From: Incurvaria masculella
Lineage: Eukaryota > Arthropoda > Insecta > Lepidoptera > Incurvariidae
Direction: 5' to 3'
Assembly: GCA_946894095.1 (NCBI GenBank)
Contig: OX335642.1
Coordinates: 21,587,021-21,651,020, forward strand
DNA length: 64,000 bases
Of the stretch, positions 51,001-60,932 are shown piece after piece. How positions within the stretch are numbered: position 1 is the first letter of the stretch; each line of letters begins with the position of its first letter. Position numbers and translations under genes: made by a program. The notes beneath the pieces are model-generated. The model was given only the letters and a program-made list of their open reading frames with translations, was not told the origin of the DNA and searched no databases.

Positions 51001-54000
51001 GCACACATAGCTCGGTGACACTTTGAAGTACATCATGTACCACACTGCAATACACAGCAATAAAGCCACAAGGTTAAATGTCTTCATTAACTGATAAGCT
51101 TTCAATGGCCTAAAGTCTTCATGAAAAACTATCATCGCCACTTTTTTTTACATCCGTGACAAACAATACTAAATTCAATGTTATAGGCTGGATAACGGCA
51201 GTAAACAGTTAATTTAAATCAGGATGAAAATGATGTCCCTCTCTTGGCAACAAAATCAGCGTTTGCAGGAGGTGAGTAATGCTTACTTTGTCAGCTTCTG
51301 GGTCCTCGTCATCTTCTTCCGCGAGAAGTTCATCGTCGTCCACAGGCGCAAGGAGAGGATTTCCCCCTGTCAACATACACGTGTAGTCTACCGACACGCA
51401 CAGAAACACGGGTGGCCTGAGGCACTAAACCATATAATAGCACAGATTCTAGCAGCATGCACACGTGGCTGCATGCCACTTTGCCAAACATACATAGTGG
51501 TGCCAACTTAAGAGCACAGATGTACGGGAAATTTAAAATATACATTCTGGATAGGGTTGGATTAACTTGGATCCAGCCAGGCGCGGAAGTTTCTAAGGGA
51601 GAAGTAAAAAAGCTCATGCAATTATTTCCTTTCAGGATTGCAAAAAACCCATGCGAGAATTTAGCTTGGGAAGGGATATTTAAATGAACACCGTCAAGCG
51701 AAGATAATGCAAGATTTTTGTTGTGAAAAATTTTAGATGCAAATCTCGGAATTTTGGGAGAATCGGCAACGAATTAGTCACATGCACGCATGAATTGGAA
51801 CATGAAACTGTGCTAAAATACACGCAAGACGATATTTAATTTTGTAGACAAAAAACAAATTATCTGTATCTGTGATTTAAATCTGGTACTACTTGGATAA
51901 TTCATTTAGTCCAAATGAGCCCAATGTAATCGGATTTTATCTGAATTAACATCACTGCCTATGTATGTCAAATGAGGTTTAAGATTGTGTTGCCTCCGAT
52001 TTTAATGAACTCAATTTCCGCTGCACCAAGATTTGAAACATTTTCGGTTTGCTGGTAACTAGTCAAGTCATACCTTGAGCTTCAATTTATCTGAAGTTTT
52101 CTGTTTTGTGTATAAGATTTAGTAGTACCGAGTAGGTCGCCGAGCACGTAGGATGCGCACGAGCCTCTCGCGCGCTGCATCACTGGCCGACATCGCCAAC
52201 CTAACCTAACCTAACCTAACACTGTATTCTGTTTCGCATTGATCTTAATAAATTCACGTACACACATACACAGACTCTCCAATACACAAACGAACCCTAT
52301 AATATAGCCAATATTGTTGAAGAAAAAAAAACGAAAAGAGATTGTGTTTTAAACTTGTTTTAGAATGTTGTATCTTCATATAAATAATCTTCCGGATTAT
52401 CTATAGAACTTGGCACCCATTTAGATCTCAATTCACCATAACATGGCTACTGCACCCAAAATTAACTCCTCACAAGGGAACTTCTAAAACTATCAACAGC
52501 GCACAGGCACGATATAATTTATTTATATTCATAATTTTTCATAATCCGGCTGGTTGTAACGCTTAGAAAAATGACAAACTAAATACATAAAATTAATAGC
52601 AAAATAGATTTAAAGAAAATATTTTATTTCAATGCTCGAAAAATAAGAAAATAAACTTTAAATTAAATCAAACCCATACATTTATTAAATTATACAAATT
52701 TATATGATATTTAAGCTTGTGGCGAAAACTTGTAACTTAATCTTGAAAAAGGTTTTATAGCATATAAATTGTATAATTTAATAAACTGATGTGTTTAATT
52801 TAATTTAAAGTTTATTTTATCCTTTTCAATGTTTTTTAATAAAACAAATCGTGTGAACTCGCCGAGATGTGGAACATTCCTCGATGGATCCTGGAGTTGG
52901 GCGCGAACATTGAATTCAACAAGGATGCAGTGATAGTATAATTTTTTTTATGGATTGGAGTAAATCCAATGTTCATTATTATTATTATTTTACTAGCTAC
53001 AAATATCATTAGGAAGAACGTAATAAGAAATTTAGTTGGTAGGTATGTAGGTACATGAGAACTAATACAATTCCAACAATTATTGTAAAAAACTGGCCAT
53101 CATTATTTGAAATCAAAGGAAAAATTATGTTCTCCTAAATATAATGTGTTCCATTTTCCTAAAAAACTAAATCCTGAAAAAATTTGGATGAGGATCACGA
53201 TTGCATAATAATGAGGATGCACAAAGCAAATGGTTTTCTTGCCAGAGTACTGATCTCAAACAACGAATGTTAAAAATAATCAGCAATAAGCAGGGGAATA
53301 AAAAAGCCAAATAAAACGGCATCTTTACAGACACCAACTTCTAAAAGCGTTACTCACAAAACATAGTTTCTCGAAGAGCTATGGAAAGTGCCTCGTGAAC
53401 CTTGTGCACGTAAGGCATAGCACGAACTACAAAATAATACAAATTAAAACACATTATTTTTTGGACAAAATTAGTAACAATCTGTTAAACATATTTCCCT
53501 TTTGATGAGTTCACTTATAAAACTAAAAGTTAAAAATATACTAACATTATGAAATTGCAAGCCGTTATTTAAGCACTTTTGTATCTAACCAAAGTGAGTA
53601 ATATTGAAATTCTTGGTCATGTAAGCAACGATATCGATAAATCTGCACGGAAGACTTTTGTCACGCAACCGTTGTGCCTGAAACGGTGCATTACAAAAAA
53701 AAAACATACAGACGAATTGATAACCTCCTCCTTTTTTGAAGTCGGTTAAAAAGAGACTATTAAATTAGGGGCGATTTTTCAATCCTCAGATAGTACTTAT
53801 CGGACTGATAGTATAAATTCACGTTTGTCAAAAGACGGATAGTCATGGCGGGAGAATTATATCTTCTATAACAATAATCGGACTATAATTTTACTAATAA
53901 ACATATGGACTTAGTTTATCTGATGGATAAACACAGGCATAAATCGATTCGTCGAATAGTTATCTGGTTGTTTATCTGACTATTGCAAAATCAGCCCTTG

Positions 54001-57000
54001 GTTTGATAAAATTAAATTAACTGGTTTCTGGTGGGGTGGTTGTGATACTTTGTGACACCTATGGAGAAACGGCAAGCCTTCCTGGGGCCACATTGCATGT
54101 GGTAGGTACGTGAGCATACCTCTCTGTTGTGGTTAAGAATCCAAGCGTGACAAAGGTCCCCATAGGCGACTATAACACACGTTTCGATGACATGAGTTTT
54201 ACCTGTGAGTCTGTAGATGAGCCAATTTCTCGCAAAGAGCAGCAGCAACAAAACTGGCACCATCCACATCTGGAAGTAGTAGCAGAAGGCGAGCCACGCC
54301 AGCAGACCGAGGAACGAGCGCACGCGAGACTCCCACTCGAAGCAGTCCCTGCATCAACACCACGAAAGTATGTATGGTATGGAACCCAAGCAAGTACAGT
54401 GTAAACTCACTGATCCGGCACTATTAAAAACCGGAGGGTGCCGGATTATTGGAATGTTCGGATTACTGGATGAATAAAATAAAGCATTTCATAGGGGGAA
54501 TAAATGTATGTAATACATTAAATTAACATGCAGGTACATATGTAATTAACTAGTTTTAAAATAATCCTTAATTGAGGTCTGCTTTTGTGCAACTTGTAGT
54601 CCTTGCTTAAAAACATTTTCTTGCATGTTGCGAAAAACTATAATATCTTTGGCAGATGTGCCGTTTTTCTTCTGCCCATGTGAAGCGCACAGATATAGAG
54701 GGGCGAGGGAGGCCGTGGGCGGAGGGTGCCGGATTATTGGACGTGCCGATCTGTCGAAGTGCCGGATTAGTGAGATTACAGTGTATAGTCAAATTCTTGT
54801 GAAAGTTCGTTTACTATTATTTCCCCTCTTGTGCATGCACAATATAAATATTATTACAAAACAAAACAAAGCCGGTTATTCTTGACTTTGCCAACCCTAG
54901 CGGACAATCTAAGGGTCGGGTAACGGTCACTTTCTCGAATAAGGGCAACGAGCGAACCCTTGCGGGAACTTGCATTGTAACTTTTAGACAAGTAGGTATA
55001 TAGACGCTGAGTTATTTCAAGATCTTTGATGCTGAGCCTTGCAGACCAAAGGCTGGCTATTCGAGGATTTCGTCAACATAATTAAGTATTTGATTAATTA
55101 AAATTATTTTGAATTACGGCAAATGCGGGCAAAGGTTCCGTTGGCACCCTTTAGGTAAGGAACCCTAATAAAACAATAGGTACTGACTGGAGGATCTTGC
55201 CGAATTCGATGAACCACATGATAATAGCCTTGAGCCGCATGACGTTCCGCACGAACACCTGCCGCTTGAACTTGCTCTCCTGTTGCATGAACTTCTCCTC
55301 CTTCGGATTCACCGCGCGTATCGCAGCCCGTACCTGCCGCCGCAAACAACGTACATCATGGATTAAAAAATTTTAAGAAATTCATTCTTTGCCCATTGCC
55401 CAGGGCACAATTTTGCACGGCGACTGCCATTAAATTAGCGAAATCGTCTCCCAGGCCCTAACGTTTTCCTATACCTAAAACTTGTAACATTTTAATAAAA
55501 ATGTTTTTAATCACTTGAGAAAGCTTTATTATATGTCGGTATGTTTTAATTCATATTTGTAAATATCTGTGTTTTTCAGTAAAAAAAATATTAAAATGTA
55601 GGTATAGCACAACTTTCTTCCAATGTTTTAAGCCAATATTTTTCAATCTAAACGGTATATTAAAAAAATTAAAACGTACAGACGTAGATTTAGAACCCAA
55701 CATTTCAAATACGTAGTAAAACTTTAAGAGTGTGTAAACAGTTATCACCCGTAGCATAAGGAATTGATAGGATAATGACTCTCTTAATATGATTTTATTA
55801 ATTGTAAAATAAAACTTAAAAGAAAGCGTCATCTGCTATGTTGACGGTACTTGGCGAATACGTGCGGGCGAACGTACCGGATTCCATATGACGATCATCT
55901 CGAGCTGTATCTGCGGGTAGTTGCCCTTGGCGCGCGCGCGCATCTTCTTGTCCTTGAGCGCGTACCAGCGCTTCTCGCCGCTGCGCACGCGCAGCAGCGG
56001 CACGCACAGCCGCCCCAGGAACTCAACCTTGTGGTCGTGGTCCTCGTCGTACACCGTCACCTCCAGCAGCGACGTGATGTCTTTTATTGTGCTGCAACAT
56101 TCGCATTAAGGGGATAATGAGGTGATCGAGTTATACGCAATGGTTCGTGCCAGTTACCTCAAGCAAATTAAGAAAAAATATGGTATTTTGCACATTCAAC
56201 TCATTAAAAGGCGCGTATCATGGATACCAGTTAAGTTATCAAGAAAACTAAAACGTACTCTCGGTTGGTTTATGTTCGAAAATTCAGATTTTTTGTCTTA
56301 ATTTGATTGAGGAAACAGGCATGAGCCATTGTATGGAATTTGATCATCTCATTATCCTCTTAAGTATGACTCAATATATGTATATCTACCTTTTTCTAAC
56401 CATAGTGACTAGTGCATCGACTTTGTCGCAAGTGAGTTTGATTGATAGGACTTTTACATGACTGATATGATATTAGTAAATCAGTACGATTTTGCTGGAA
56501 ATTAAAAAAATAACCACTATTCCAAATGAATACTTTTTGATGAAAATAAGTATGTAGGTTTGGTATGGTTTTGCTCCGGAAGTCGTAGTTCTTACAGCAT
56601 TGATTTCGTGAACATCTCGCGTCGCTTGAGATAAAACTTGCATGAGCAGCCGTAGTAATATCCCGCTAAGGCAAGCTGTGTACTAAATTCCTCCACCAAG
56701 TCTTGCAATAGACTGTTATTTAAATGTTTGAGGACTTTAGACACTTCGAAGATTAGTTGGCCTGTCAGCATTCCTGCCATAATTCTCAAGATGTGTGCCC
56801 CTGAATTGACATAAGCAATTACCCATATCATCCATCAAGAAATGCAATGTAGGTACTTATGTATTTGCAAAAACCCACTCTCGTGTTCAATTTCAGTTTT
56901 GAGCTACGTAAACCTGGGCACCCCAATCGAAACACCAGTTTTTAACTTTCCAACCTTCGATATTGATTTGCATTAGCGTGAAATTATCAGAGATGTCAAC

Positions 57001-60000
57001 TAACAAGGTAAATATCTTCATCCAGTTCGGCGCGAGCGTTTTGTACTCAGTGTGCGTCTGCAGTCGCGCGTTGCCCAGCTCGAGCACGCAGAAGGGGTCG
57101 GACTTGCCGCCGAGGTCGGCCGCCGCCAGTCCGCGCGCGCCGTACACCTTCACGCACAGCCAGCCCACGCCGCTCGACGCCGGCTCCGCCAGCCGGTACC
57201 ACATCTGCGCTGCGACACATCCACACACTGACACACCACTTCCGAGACAGTCAGCAGGTTAAATTAACTCTGACCGGTTAGTTTAATGTAAACCCACGAA
57301 AAACACAAAAACAAATTATAGCGAGATGTCACAATCGCATGGGTTGTTGCGATATGAGATGACGTCAGTGATGGTCTCGGCCTGCGTGTTGCCTCTGATG
57401 GTGAGCAGCAGGAACACCTGCCCGCTGCCCTCCTCGAACACCACCCACATACTGTGCGTGCGTTTGCGCTCCAGCCGCGACAGGTCGAACAGTACTCACG
57501 TAGCGTCGCTCGATGATGTAGCGATCGCGAGGGTTGTCGCGATAGGAGGTGAGGTCGGGGATGGTCTCGGCCTGCGTGGTGCCGCTGATGTTGAGCAGCA
57601 GGAACACCTGCCTTCTGCCCTCCTTCAACACCACCCACATACTGTGCGTGCGTTTGCGCACTAACCGCGACATGTCGAACAGTACTCACGTAGCGTCGCT
57701 CGATGATGTAGCGATCGCGAGGGTTGTCGCGATAGGAGGTGAGGTCGGGGTAGGTCTCGGCCGGCGTGGTGCCGCTGATGGTGAGCAGCAGGAACACCTG
57801 CCCGCTGCCCTCCTCCAACACTACCAACATACTGTGCGTGCGTTTGCGCTCCAACCGCGACAGGTCGAACAGTACTCACGTAGCGTCGCTCGATGATGTA
57901 GCGATCGCGAGGGTTGTCGCGATAGGAGGTGAGGTCGGGGATGGTCTCGGCCTGCGTGGTGCCGCTGATGGTGAGCAGCAGGAACACCTGCCTTCTGCCC
58001 TCCTTCAACACCACCCACATACTGTGCGTGCGTTTGCGCTCCAGCCGCGACAGGTCGAACAGTACTCACGTAGCGTCGCTCGATTATGTAGCGATCGCGA
58101 GAGTTGTCGCGATAGGAGGTGAGTTCGGGGATGGTCTCGGCCTGCGTGGTGCCGCTGATGGTGAGCAGCAGGAACACCTGCCCTCTGCCCTCCTCCAATG
58201 CACCCACACACTGTGCGTGCGTTTTCGCTCCAGCCGCGACAGGTCGAACAGTACTCACGTAGCGTCGCTCGATGATGTCGCGATCGCGAGGGTTGTCGCG
58301 ATAGGAGGTGAGGTCGGTGATGGTCTCGGCCTGCGTGGTGCCGCTGATGGTGAGCAGCAAGAACACCTGCCCGCTTCCCTCCTCCAACTCCACCCACATA
58401 CTGTGCGTGCGTTCGCGCTCCAGCCGCGACAGGTCTATCGCGCATCTGCAACATGCAGTCAGACGACATATCAACCAGTCTCAGAGAAAATCAGCCTTTG
58501 GTAACTATAGGATTACGACACTGTGGTTGCGAGCAGTAAGCTTTTAGTGACGAACTTGACAATAGGCACAAAGTGTCGCGTAGTATATAAGGGAGAAACC
58601 CCTCTTATCAGAGGGTGGACAGGCATTTACCAACATCTAAATAATTGGCCAGCAAGTTAAAATGGCAACATTCTATCATATCTATAAACATGTAATTCTA
58701 ATGGAGTAGTAGTATACCTTCCGAGAAAGTTGTTTGTCCCCCAGACAGTGTACTCCAGCAGCTGCGCCCTATCGCCATTTAGGTGCAGGTCTAGGCATAG
58801 GTCTACTCGAGCCACTACGATGAGAGACTCTTCCACACCACCATGCTCTTGCATTCCTAATTACCGAGCCTGCACCACAGCCACACCGCCGCAAGCCACA
58901 CACGATAATTAGAGTAGTAACCTGCCAAGGAAGTCGTCACGAATCTGCTGGTCTTTGTCCCAGACTGAGCTCCGGAAACTGCTCTTTAACGGTTATCGTA
59001 CAGGTACAGATCAAACTGCTCGAGTCACAACGTTGCGAGACTCTTCGACACCACCTTACTCTTGTACTCCTAGTTATAAGTAAGTGCAGTAGCAGTACAG
59101 AGTATACCTGCCAAGGAAGTCATCGCGTGTCTGCTTGTCCTTGTCCCAGACTGTGAGCTCCAGCAGCTGCTCCTGGTCGTCGTACAGGTGTAGGTCGAAC
59201 TGCTCGAGCCATGACGGTGCGAGACTCTTCCAAACCACCTTGCTCTTGTACTTTTCGTTGCCAAGCCTGCGTTACAGAACTGCGTTGAGTCGTGAACAGC
59301 CAAAAACCGATCCTAAATTTAAATTTAAGCTCTAAATCATTCTTTAACTTCTTTCATTAATTTTAATTTTATCGACTTTAACTCTCATATATTCGATCAG
59401 CGAACCATAGAAAATGAAACATTGGAGGATTTATTTGCATTTTAAACAAAATATATGTGTTGATTGTTATTATTTGGCTGATGATCCAGGAGCCAAAGCT
59501 GGTATGTTCATATCTAAGTAATATCAGTTTGAATTTGATGACATCCAAAATTCATGTTTGAAGAAACATGAAGAAGTCATTTAATGTGTAGTATTAATAT
59601 TTTTATGCGTCGTCGCTCCAGTCTAGTTTGTTTGAAACGAGCTCGGTTTGAAATAAGCTCTCTATCCAAGCGAAAGCTGGTAATGTTATGATTCGTATGA
59701 AAAGCAGATGAAAAGAGATGAAAGTAGGAATCTAAACATAACCCTCCTTCTTTCGCAGTCGGGTAAAGAGAGTGGCATGTCTAATTACATCACAATGCTT
59801 GTTTCATAAAGCGAAACTAATTATGTGTTGTCATTGTGTTGGATTTGACTGCATGATTGAAATTAAAGCGGTAACTAAGTGAAGAGAAGGGAATACTGGA
59901 CAAAACGTTTAGAATGAACGTTTGAAAAAAAAAGATAATAGAATCCAAGTTTGCAAAGCAAGTGTGCATTGATTGTTTTCCATGTTTCTCGCTTCGTGGA

Positions 60001-60314
60001 TGCAGGCACGTACACAAATTATTTTATTACCGGGGTGCCTATTGAATTGGAGAAATCGATACACTGTCTTTAGTGTTTTTGCCTAGTGGGTTATAAACTA
60101 TGATCCAAATTAAATAAACATCAAAAGAAAAAATATATTTGGAACAGTGTATGAAGACTTACCGGAACTTGACGTAAGGGTCGCTCGAGCCTGTGTCCTG
60201 ATCCATCGCTGTCAAGTTCTTGGCTTCCACCAGGACGATGGTCACCACTGAGCTCCATATCTGAGCCTTCAGTCGCTTGTTCACGTCGGCGAGGCGTGTG
60301 TTGCGGAGTAGGTA
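48004..60314 (-). CDS. Mctp: Mctp: multiple C2 and transmembrane domain protein, 3' part of gene (12 exons)
   Basis: MCTP proteins are endoplasmic-reticulum-anchored calcium sensors with three C2 domains, a long membrane hairpin region and a cytosolic C-terminus. In flies and worms they act in synaptic release stability. The window encodes from the start of C2B ([17 protein letters not shown]) through C2C ([10 protein letters not shown] and VTVYDEDHD), two hydrophobic segments and a short basic C-terminus (KKHKAS). All 12 exons join in phase and sum to 1680 nt (559 codons plus stop). The first in-window exon begins in phase 0, so C2A and the start lie beyond position 64000. Calcium-ligand Asp residues are present in both C2 domains (SSDPY and [15 protein letters not shown] and DEDHD). 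Confidence 0.94.
48764..48861 (-). CDS. Mctp: Mctp exon encoding [20 protein letters not shown]
   Basis: Encodes [20 protein letters not shown] and [12 protein letters not shown], nearly the same as the INKFTKKLRSPYAIDNNELL and DFLSRVPSD stretch of human MCTP. It is the cytosolic part after the second membrane segment. Donor GTAAGT. Phase 1 in, phase 0 out. Confidence 0.94.
48962..49345 (+). repeat. Interspersed repeat F, copy 1 (in Mctp intron)
   Basis: Matches 55437-55795 in the same orientation: 'caggccctaacatttcccta', 'aaatatctgtatttttcagt', 'ttccaatttaaaaggtatat' and 'agagactctctta'. Non-coding, ends undefined. Confidence 0.7.
49346..49840. other. Mctp intron, no feature recognised
   Basis: Intron sequence. 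A short frame at 49522-49749 has no recognisable domain. Confidence 0.5.
49841..50240 (-). mobile_element. Full-length SINE with tRNA-derived head
   Basis: Read on the minus strand: head 'gagctcgtagcctagtggcg' and 'gatctgggtttaattccgac' (A- and B-box-like), then 'tttccgagttcgataagtgc', the shared body and the tail 'ccatccatgtcaggtcgcat' near 49855. It has the same layout as 30769. Confidence 0.85.
50502..50611 (-). CDS. Mctp: Mctp exon encoding the second membrane segment
   Basis: Encodes [20 protein letters not shown] and [16 protein letters not shown], matching NWTVPFLSWLAIVALCV and IPLRYIVLVWG of human MCTP. One strongly hydrophobic helix or hairpin. Donor GTGAGT. Phase 2 in, phase 1 out. 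Confidence 0.94.
50892..50998 (-). CDS. Mctp: Mctp exon encoding the loop between membrane segments
   Basis: Encodes [20 protein letters not shown] and [15 protein letters not shown], a conserved amphipathic helix region (human: IYAIQEVCVSVQNILDEVAS). Donor GTATGT. Phase 0 in, phase 2 out. Confidence 0.94.
51287..51366 (-). CDS. Mctp: Mctp exon encoding the acidic linker
   Basis: Encodes [20 protein letters not shown] and DPEADK, equivalent to the acidic EDMLEDEEEEDDKDDK linker of human MCTP1. Donor GTAAGC. Phase 1 in, phase 0 out. Confidence 0.9.
51367..53357. other. Mctp intron with a telomere-like CCTAA tract
   Basis: AT-rich apart from 52135-52222. That patch is GC-rich and ends in four perfect CCTAA units (52200-52219), the complement of the insect telomere repeat TTAGG. 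Confidence 0.6.
53358..53426 (-). CDS. Mctp: Candidate 69-nt cassette exon of Mctp
   Basis: Between two constitutive exons, with a good pyrimidine tract and AG ('tattattttgtag'), a strong donor GTGAGT, and 69 nt entering and leaving in phase 1. It would insert [20 protein letters not shown] and MF between the first membrane segment and the acidic linker without breaking frame. I know of no family equivalent; the case rests on splice signals, phase and length. Confidence 0.5.
53722..53755 (+). repeat. Lepidopteran 'cctcctcc...gaagtcggtt' repeat fragment
   Basis: Same signature as 24301, next to MITE B copy 2. Confidence 0.6.
53766..54000 (-). mobile_element. MITE family B, copy 2 (inverted relative to 24931)
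   Basis: Left 'ggggcgatttttcaatcctc' and right 'actattgcaaaatcagccct' are terminal inverted repeats. 'gatagtacttatcgg' and 'agacggatagtcat' match the reverse complement of copy 1. Confidence 0.75.
54203..54348 (-). CDS. Mctp: Mctp exon encoding the first membrane segment
   Basis: Encodes [40 protein letters not shown] and [14 protein letters not shown] matches CFQWES of human MCTP, and the hydrophobic stretch with its central Pro matches the ER-membrane hairpin. Donor GTAAAA. Phase 2 in, phase 1 out. Confidence 0.95.
54400..55187. other. Mctp intron, with a 'ggttccgttggcaccctt' repeat piece at 55131
   Basis: Short direct repeat of 'gggtgccggattattgg' (54434 and 54723). The 55131-55170 piece is a lepidopteran 'agggttcc' type repeat. 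No gene. Confidence 0.45.
55188..55333 (-). CDS. Mctp: Mctp exon after C2C
   Basis: Encodes [40 protein letters not shown] and FIEFGKIL, matching the RTLIPKEQKYIEEE and LLRNFIRMK stretch of human MCTP. I chose the donor GTCAGT at 55187 over GTACCT six bases later because it gives phase 2, which the next exon needs. Phase 0 in, phase 2 out. Confidence 0.93.
55437..55795 (+). repeat. Interspersed repeat F, copy 2
   Basis: Partner of 48962-49345: 'caggccctaacgttttccta', 'aaatatctgtgtttttcagt' and 'taatgactctcttaa'. Confidence 0.7.
55878..56091 (-). CDS. Mctp: Mctp exon encoding the second half of C2C
   Basis: Encodes [40 protein letters not shown] and a tail ending [14 protein letters not shown] carries the calcium-loop Asp residues. 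It matches [19 protein letters not shown] of human MCTP1. Donor GTACGT. Phase 2 in, phase 0 out. Confidence 0.96.
56106..56363 (-). mobile_element. MITE family C, complete copy in Mctp intron
   Basis: Left 'ttaaggggataatgaggtga' and right 'tcatctcattatcctcttaa' are terminal inverted repeats with TTAA at both ends, 15 bp upstream of the C2C exon acceptor in the minus direction. Confidence 0.85.
56364..57004. other. Mctp intron, no feature recognised
   Basis: AT-rich intron. A minus-strand frame at 56592-56831 has no splice context or domain. Confidence 0.5.
57005..57204 (-). CDS. Mctp: Mctp exon encoding the first half of C2C
   Basis: Encodes [40 protein letters not shown], then [20 protein letters not shown] and WMKIFT, matching VGFLQVKVIRAEGLMAADVT and [13 protein letters not shown] of human MCTP1. 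The donor GTTAGT at 57004 splits the Phe codon of KIFTF, as in the human protein. Phase 0 in, phase 2 out. Confidence 0.95.
57310..58258 (-). repeat. Tandem array of five extra 190-bp copies of the Mctp C2B-C2C linker exon
   Basis: Downstream (minus direction) of the real exon the same unit recurs with donors at 58069, 57879, 57689 and 57499, spacing 190, 190 and 190 bp, and 189 between the first two donors. Each repeats [20 protein letters not shown] or a close variant and, in four of the five, ends RRY plus GTGAGT. The last copy (57310-57491) is diverged and has lost its donor. No copy has an acceptor: the bases after one donor run straight into the next 'gacctgtcgcgg'. Only the first extra copy stays in the frame of the real exon. 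Confidence 0.95.
58259..58445 (-). CDS. Mctp: Mctp linker exon between C2B and C2C
   Basis: Acceptor 'gcatgttgcag' above 58445. Encodes [40 protein letters not shown] and [20 protein letters not shown] plus RY, matching CQVDLSALSREQTHKLELQL and LVLLVTLTAS of human MCTP1. Donor GTGAGT. Phase 2 in, phase 0 out. It is the founder of the 190-bp array. Confidence 0.94.
58718..58869 (-). pseudogene. Decayed copy 2 of the Mctp C2B exon
   Basis: Donor GTATAC and acceptor 'gtgcag' positions are kept. 'AQLLEYTVW' and 'FLGR' are still readable beside the real exon's 'EQLLELTVW' and 'DFLGR', but indels shift the frame between them and remove the calcium-binding WDKD residues (now WGTN). Confidence 0.85.
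58922..59075 (-). pseudogene. Decayed copy 1 of the Mctp C2B exon
   Basis: 'gagtacaagagtaaggtggt' and 'cttccttggcag' match the real exon. A TGA falls where Trp should be ([18 protein letters not shown]) and a further stop and frameshift follow. The donor is GTTACT; the acceptor region is lost. Confidence 0.88.
59108..59266 (-). CDS. Mctp: Mctp exon encoding the second half of C2B
   Basis: Encodes [40 protein letters not shown] and [12 protein letters not shown], matching LGHQKYKSKIMPKTLNPQWR and TAWDKDAGKRDDFIG of human MCTP1; WDKD and RDD carry calcium ligands. Donor GTATAC, acceptor 'gtaacgcag'. Phase 2 in, phase 2 out. Confidence 0.96.
59267..60162. other. Mctp intron, no feature recognised
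   Basis: AT-rich intron. 'accctccttctttcgcagtc' near 59742 is a weak match to the lepidopteran 'gaagtcggtt' repeat. Confidence 0.45.
60163..60314 (-). CDS. Mctp: Mctp exon encoding the first half of C2B
   Basis: Acceptor 'tttaatctcacag' above 60314. Encodes [40 protein letters not shown] and [10 protein letters not shown], matching VQLWSSVVSITLIEGRDLKAMD and SDPYVKF of human MCTP1. Donor GTAAGT. Phase 0 in, phase 2 out. It is the most 5' Mctp exon in the window. Confidence 0.95.
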
Positions 60315-60932
60315 CTGTGAGATTAAACACACTTACTAATCGGCAAACCTTCTAGAAAATGTTAGCTGTTGTGGTTGAGGTAGGTTTAGCTTAATCTTGA
60401 ACCTCGTCGGCCTCAAAGGTCTAAAGTTTTCCAATTTTGTCATATTTTTTCATGCAATATTTGTCATAATATGCTTAAAACCATGGCAGCTTAGTCCGTG
60501 GTTCCGACGTGTAGCTAAAATGTACTGAATATCTCTAGTGATGGGAATGACTCTCTTTCCGCTATGCTATGGCATTTTAAGAATAAGGTAACACGGCAAC
60601 TCGGATCGCCGTTGCCACCGTTGAACTCCATGTAAAACTAGCTTAATTAGCTTAAAGTTAGCTTAATTACTAGGTGGTACGGATTTATTTATTTATTTAT
60701 TTATTTCAAATTCGTCGGTAACACTATATCACAATGGTATGACGATCTAATTACAGTTACAATAAATTATTACTTATTATATTAATATTAATATTAAATT
60801 AAATTAAATACAATACAAACATTTTCTTCTTTTCAATACACACATTAAACCTCATTACACAAAAATGTTTATTATTTTGATTTCTTATTATTATTTTTAC
60901 ATTCTAAAAAAAATTGATAATCCCAACCGGGT
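60315..60932. other. Mctp intron with (TTTA)n at 60682-60706
   Basis: Microsatellite of TTTA units; otherwise AT-rich without signals. A second short TTTA run is at 61107-61124. Confidence 0.6.

Noticed and set aside
57005..57204. Extending the C2C exon to include [18 protein letters not shown]
   Set aside because: The family has KIFTF followed by IKDI, which the next exon supplies exactly if the donor at 57004 is used.
57326..58504. Long plus-strand frames over the Mctp array
   Set aside because: Antisense of the tandem linker-exon copies; each ends where the 190-bp period shifts the frame.
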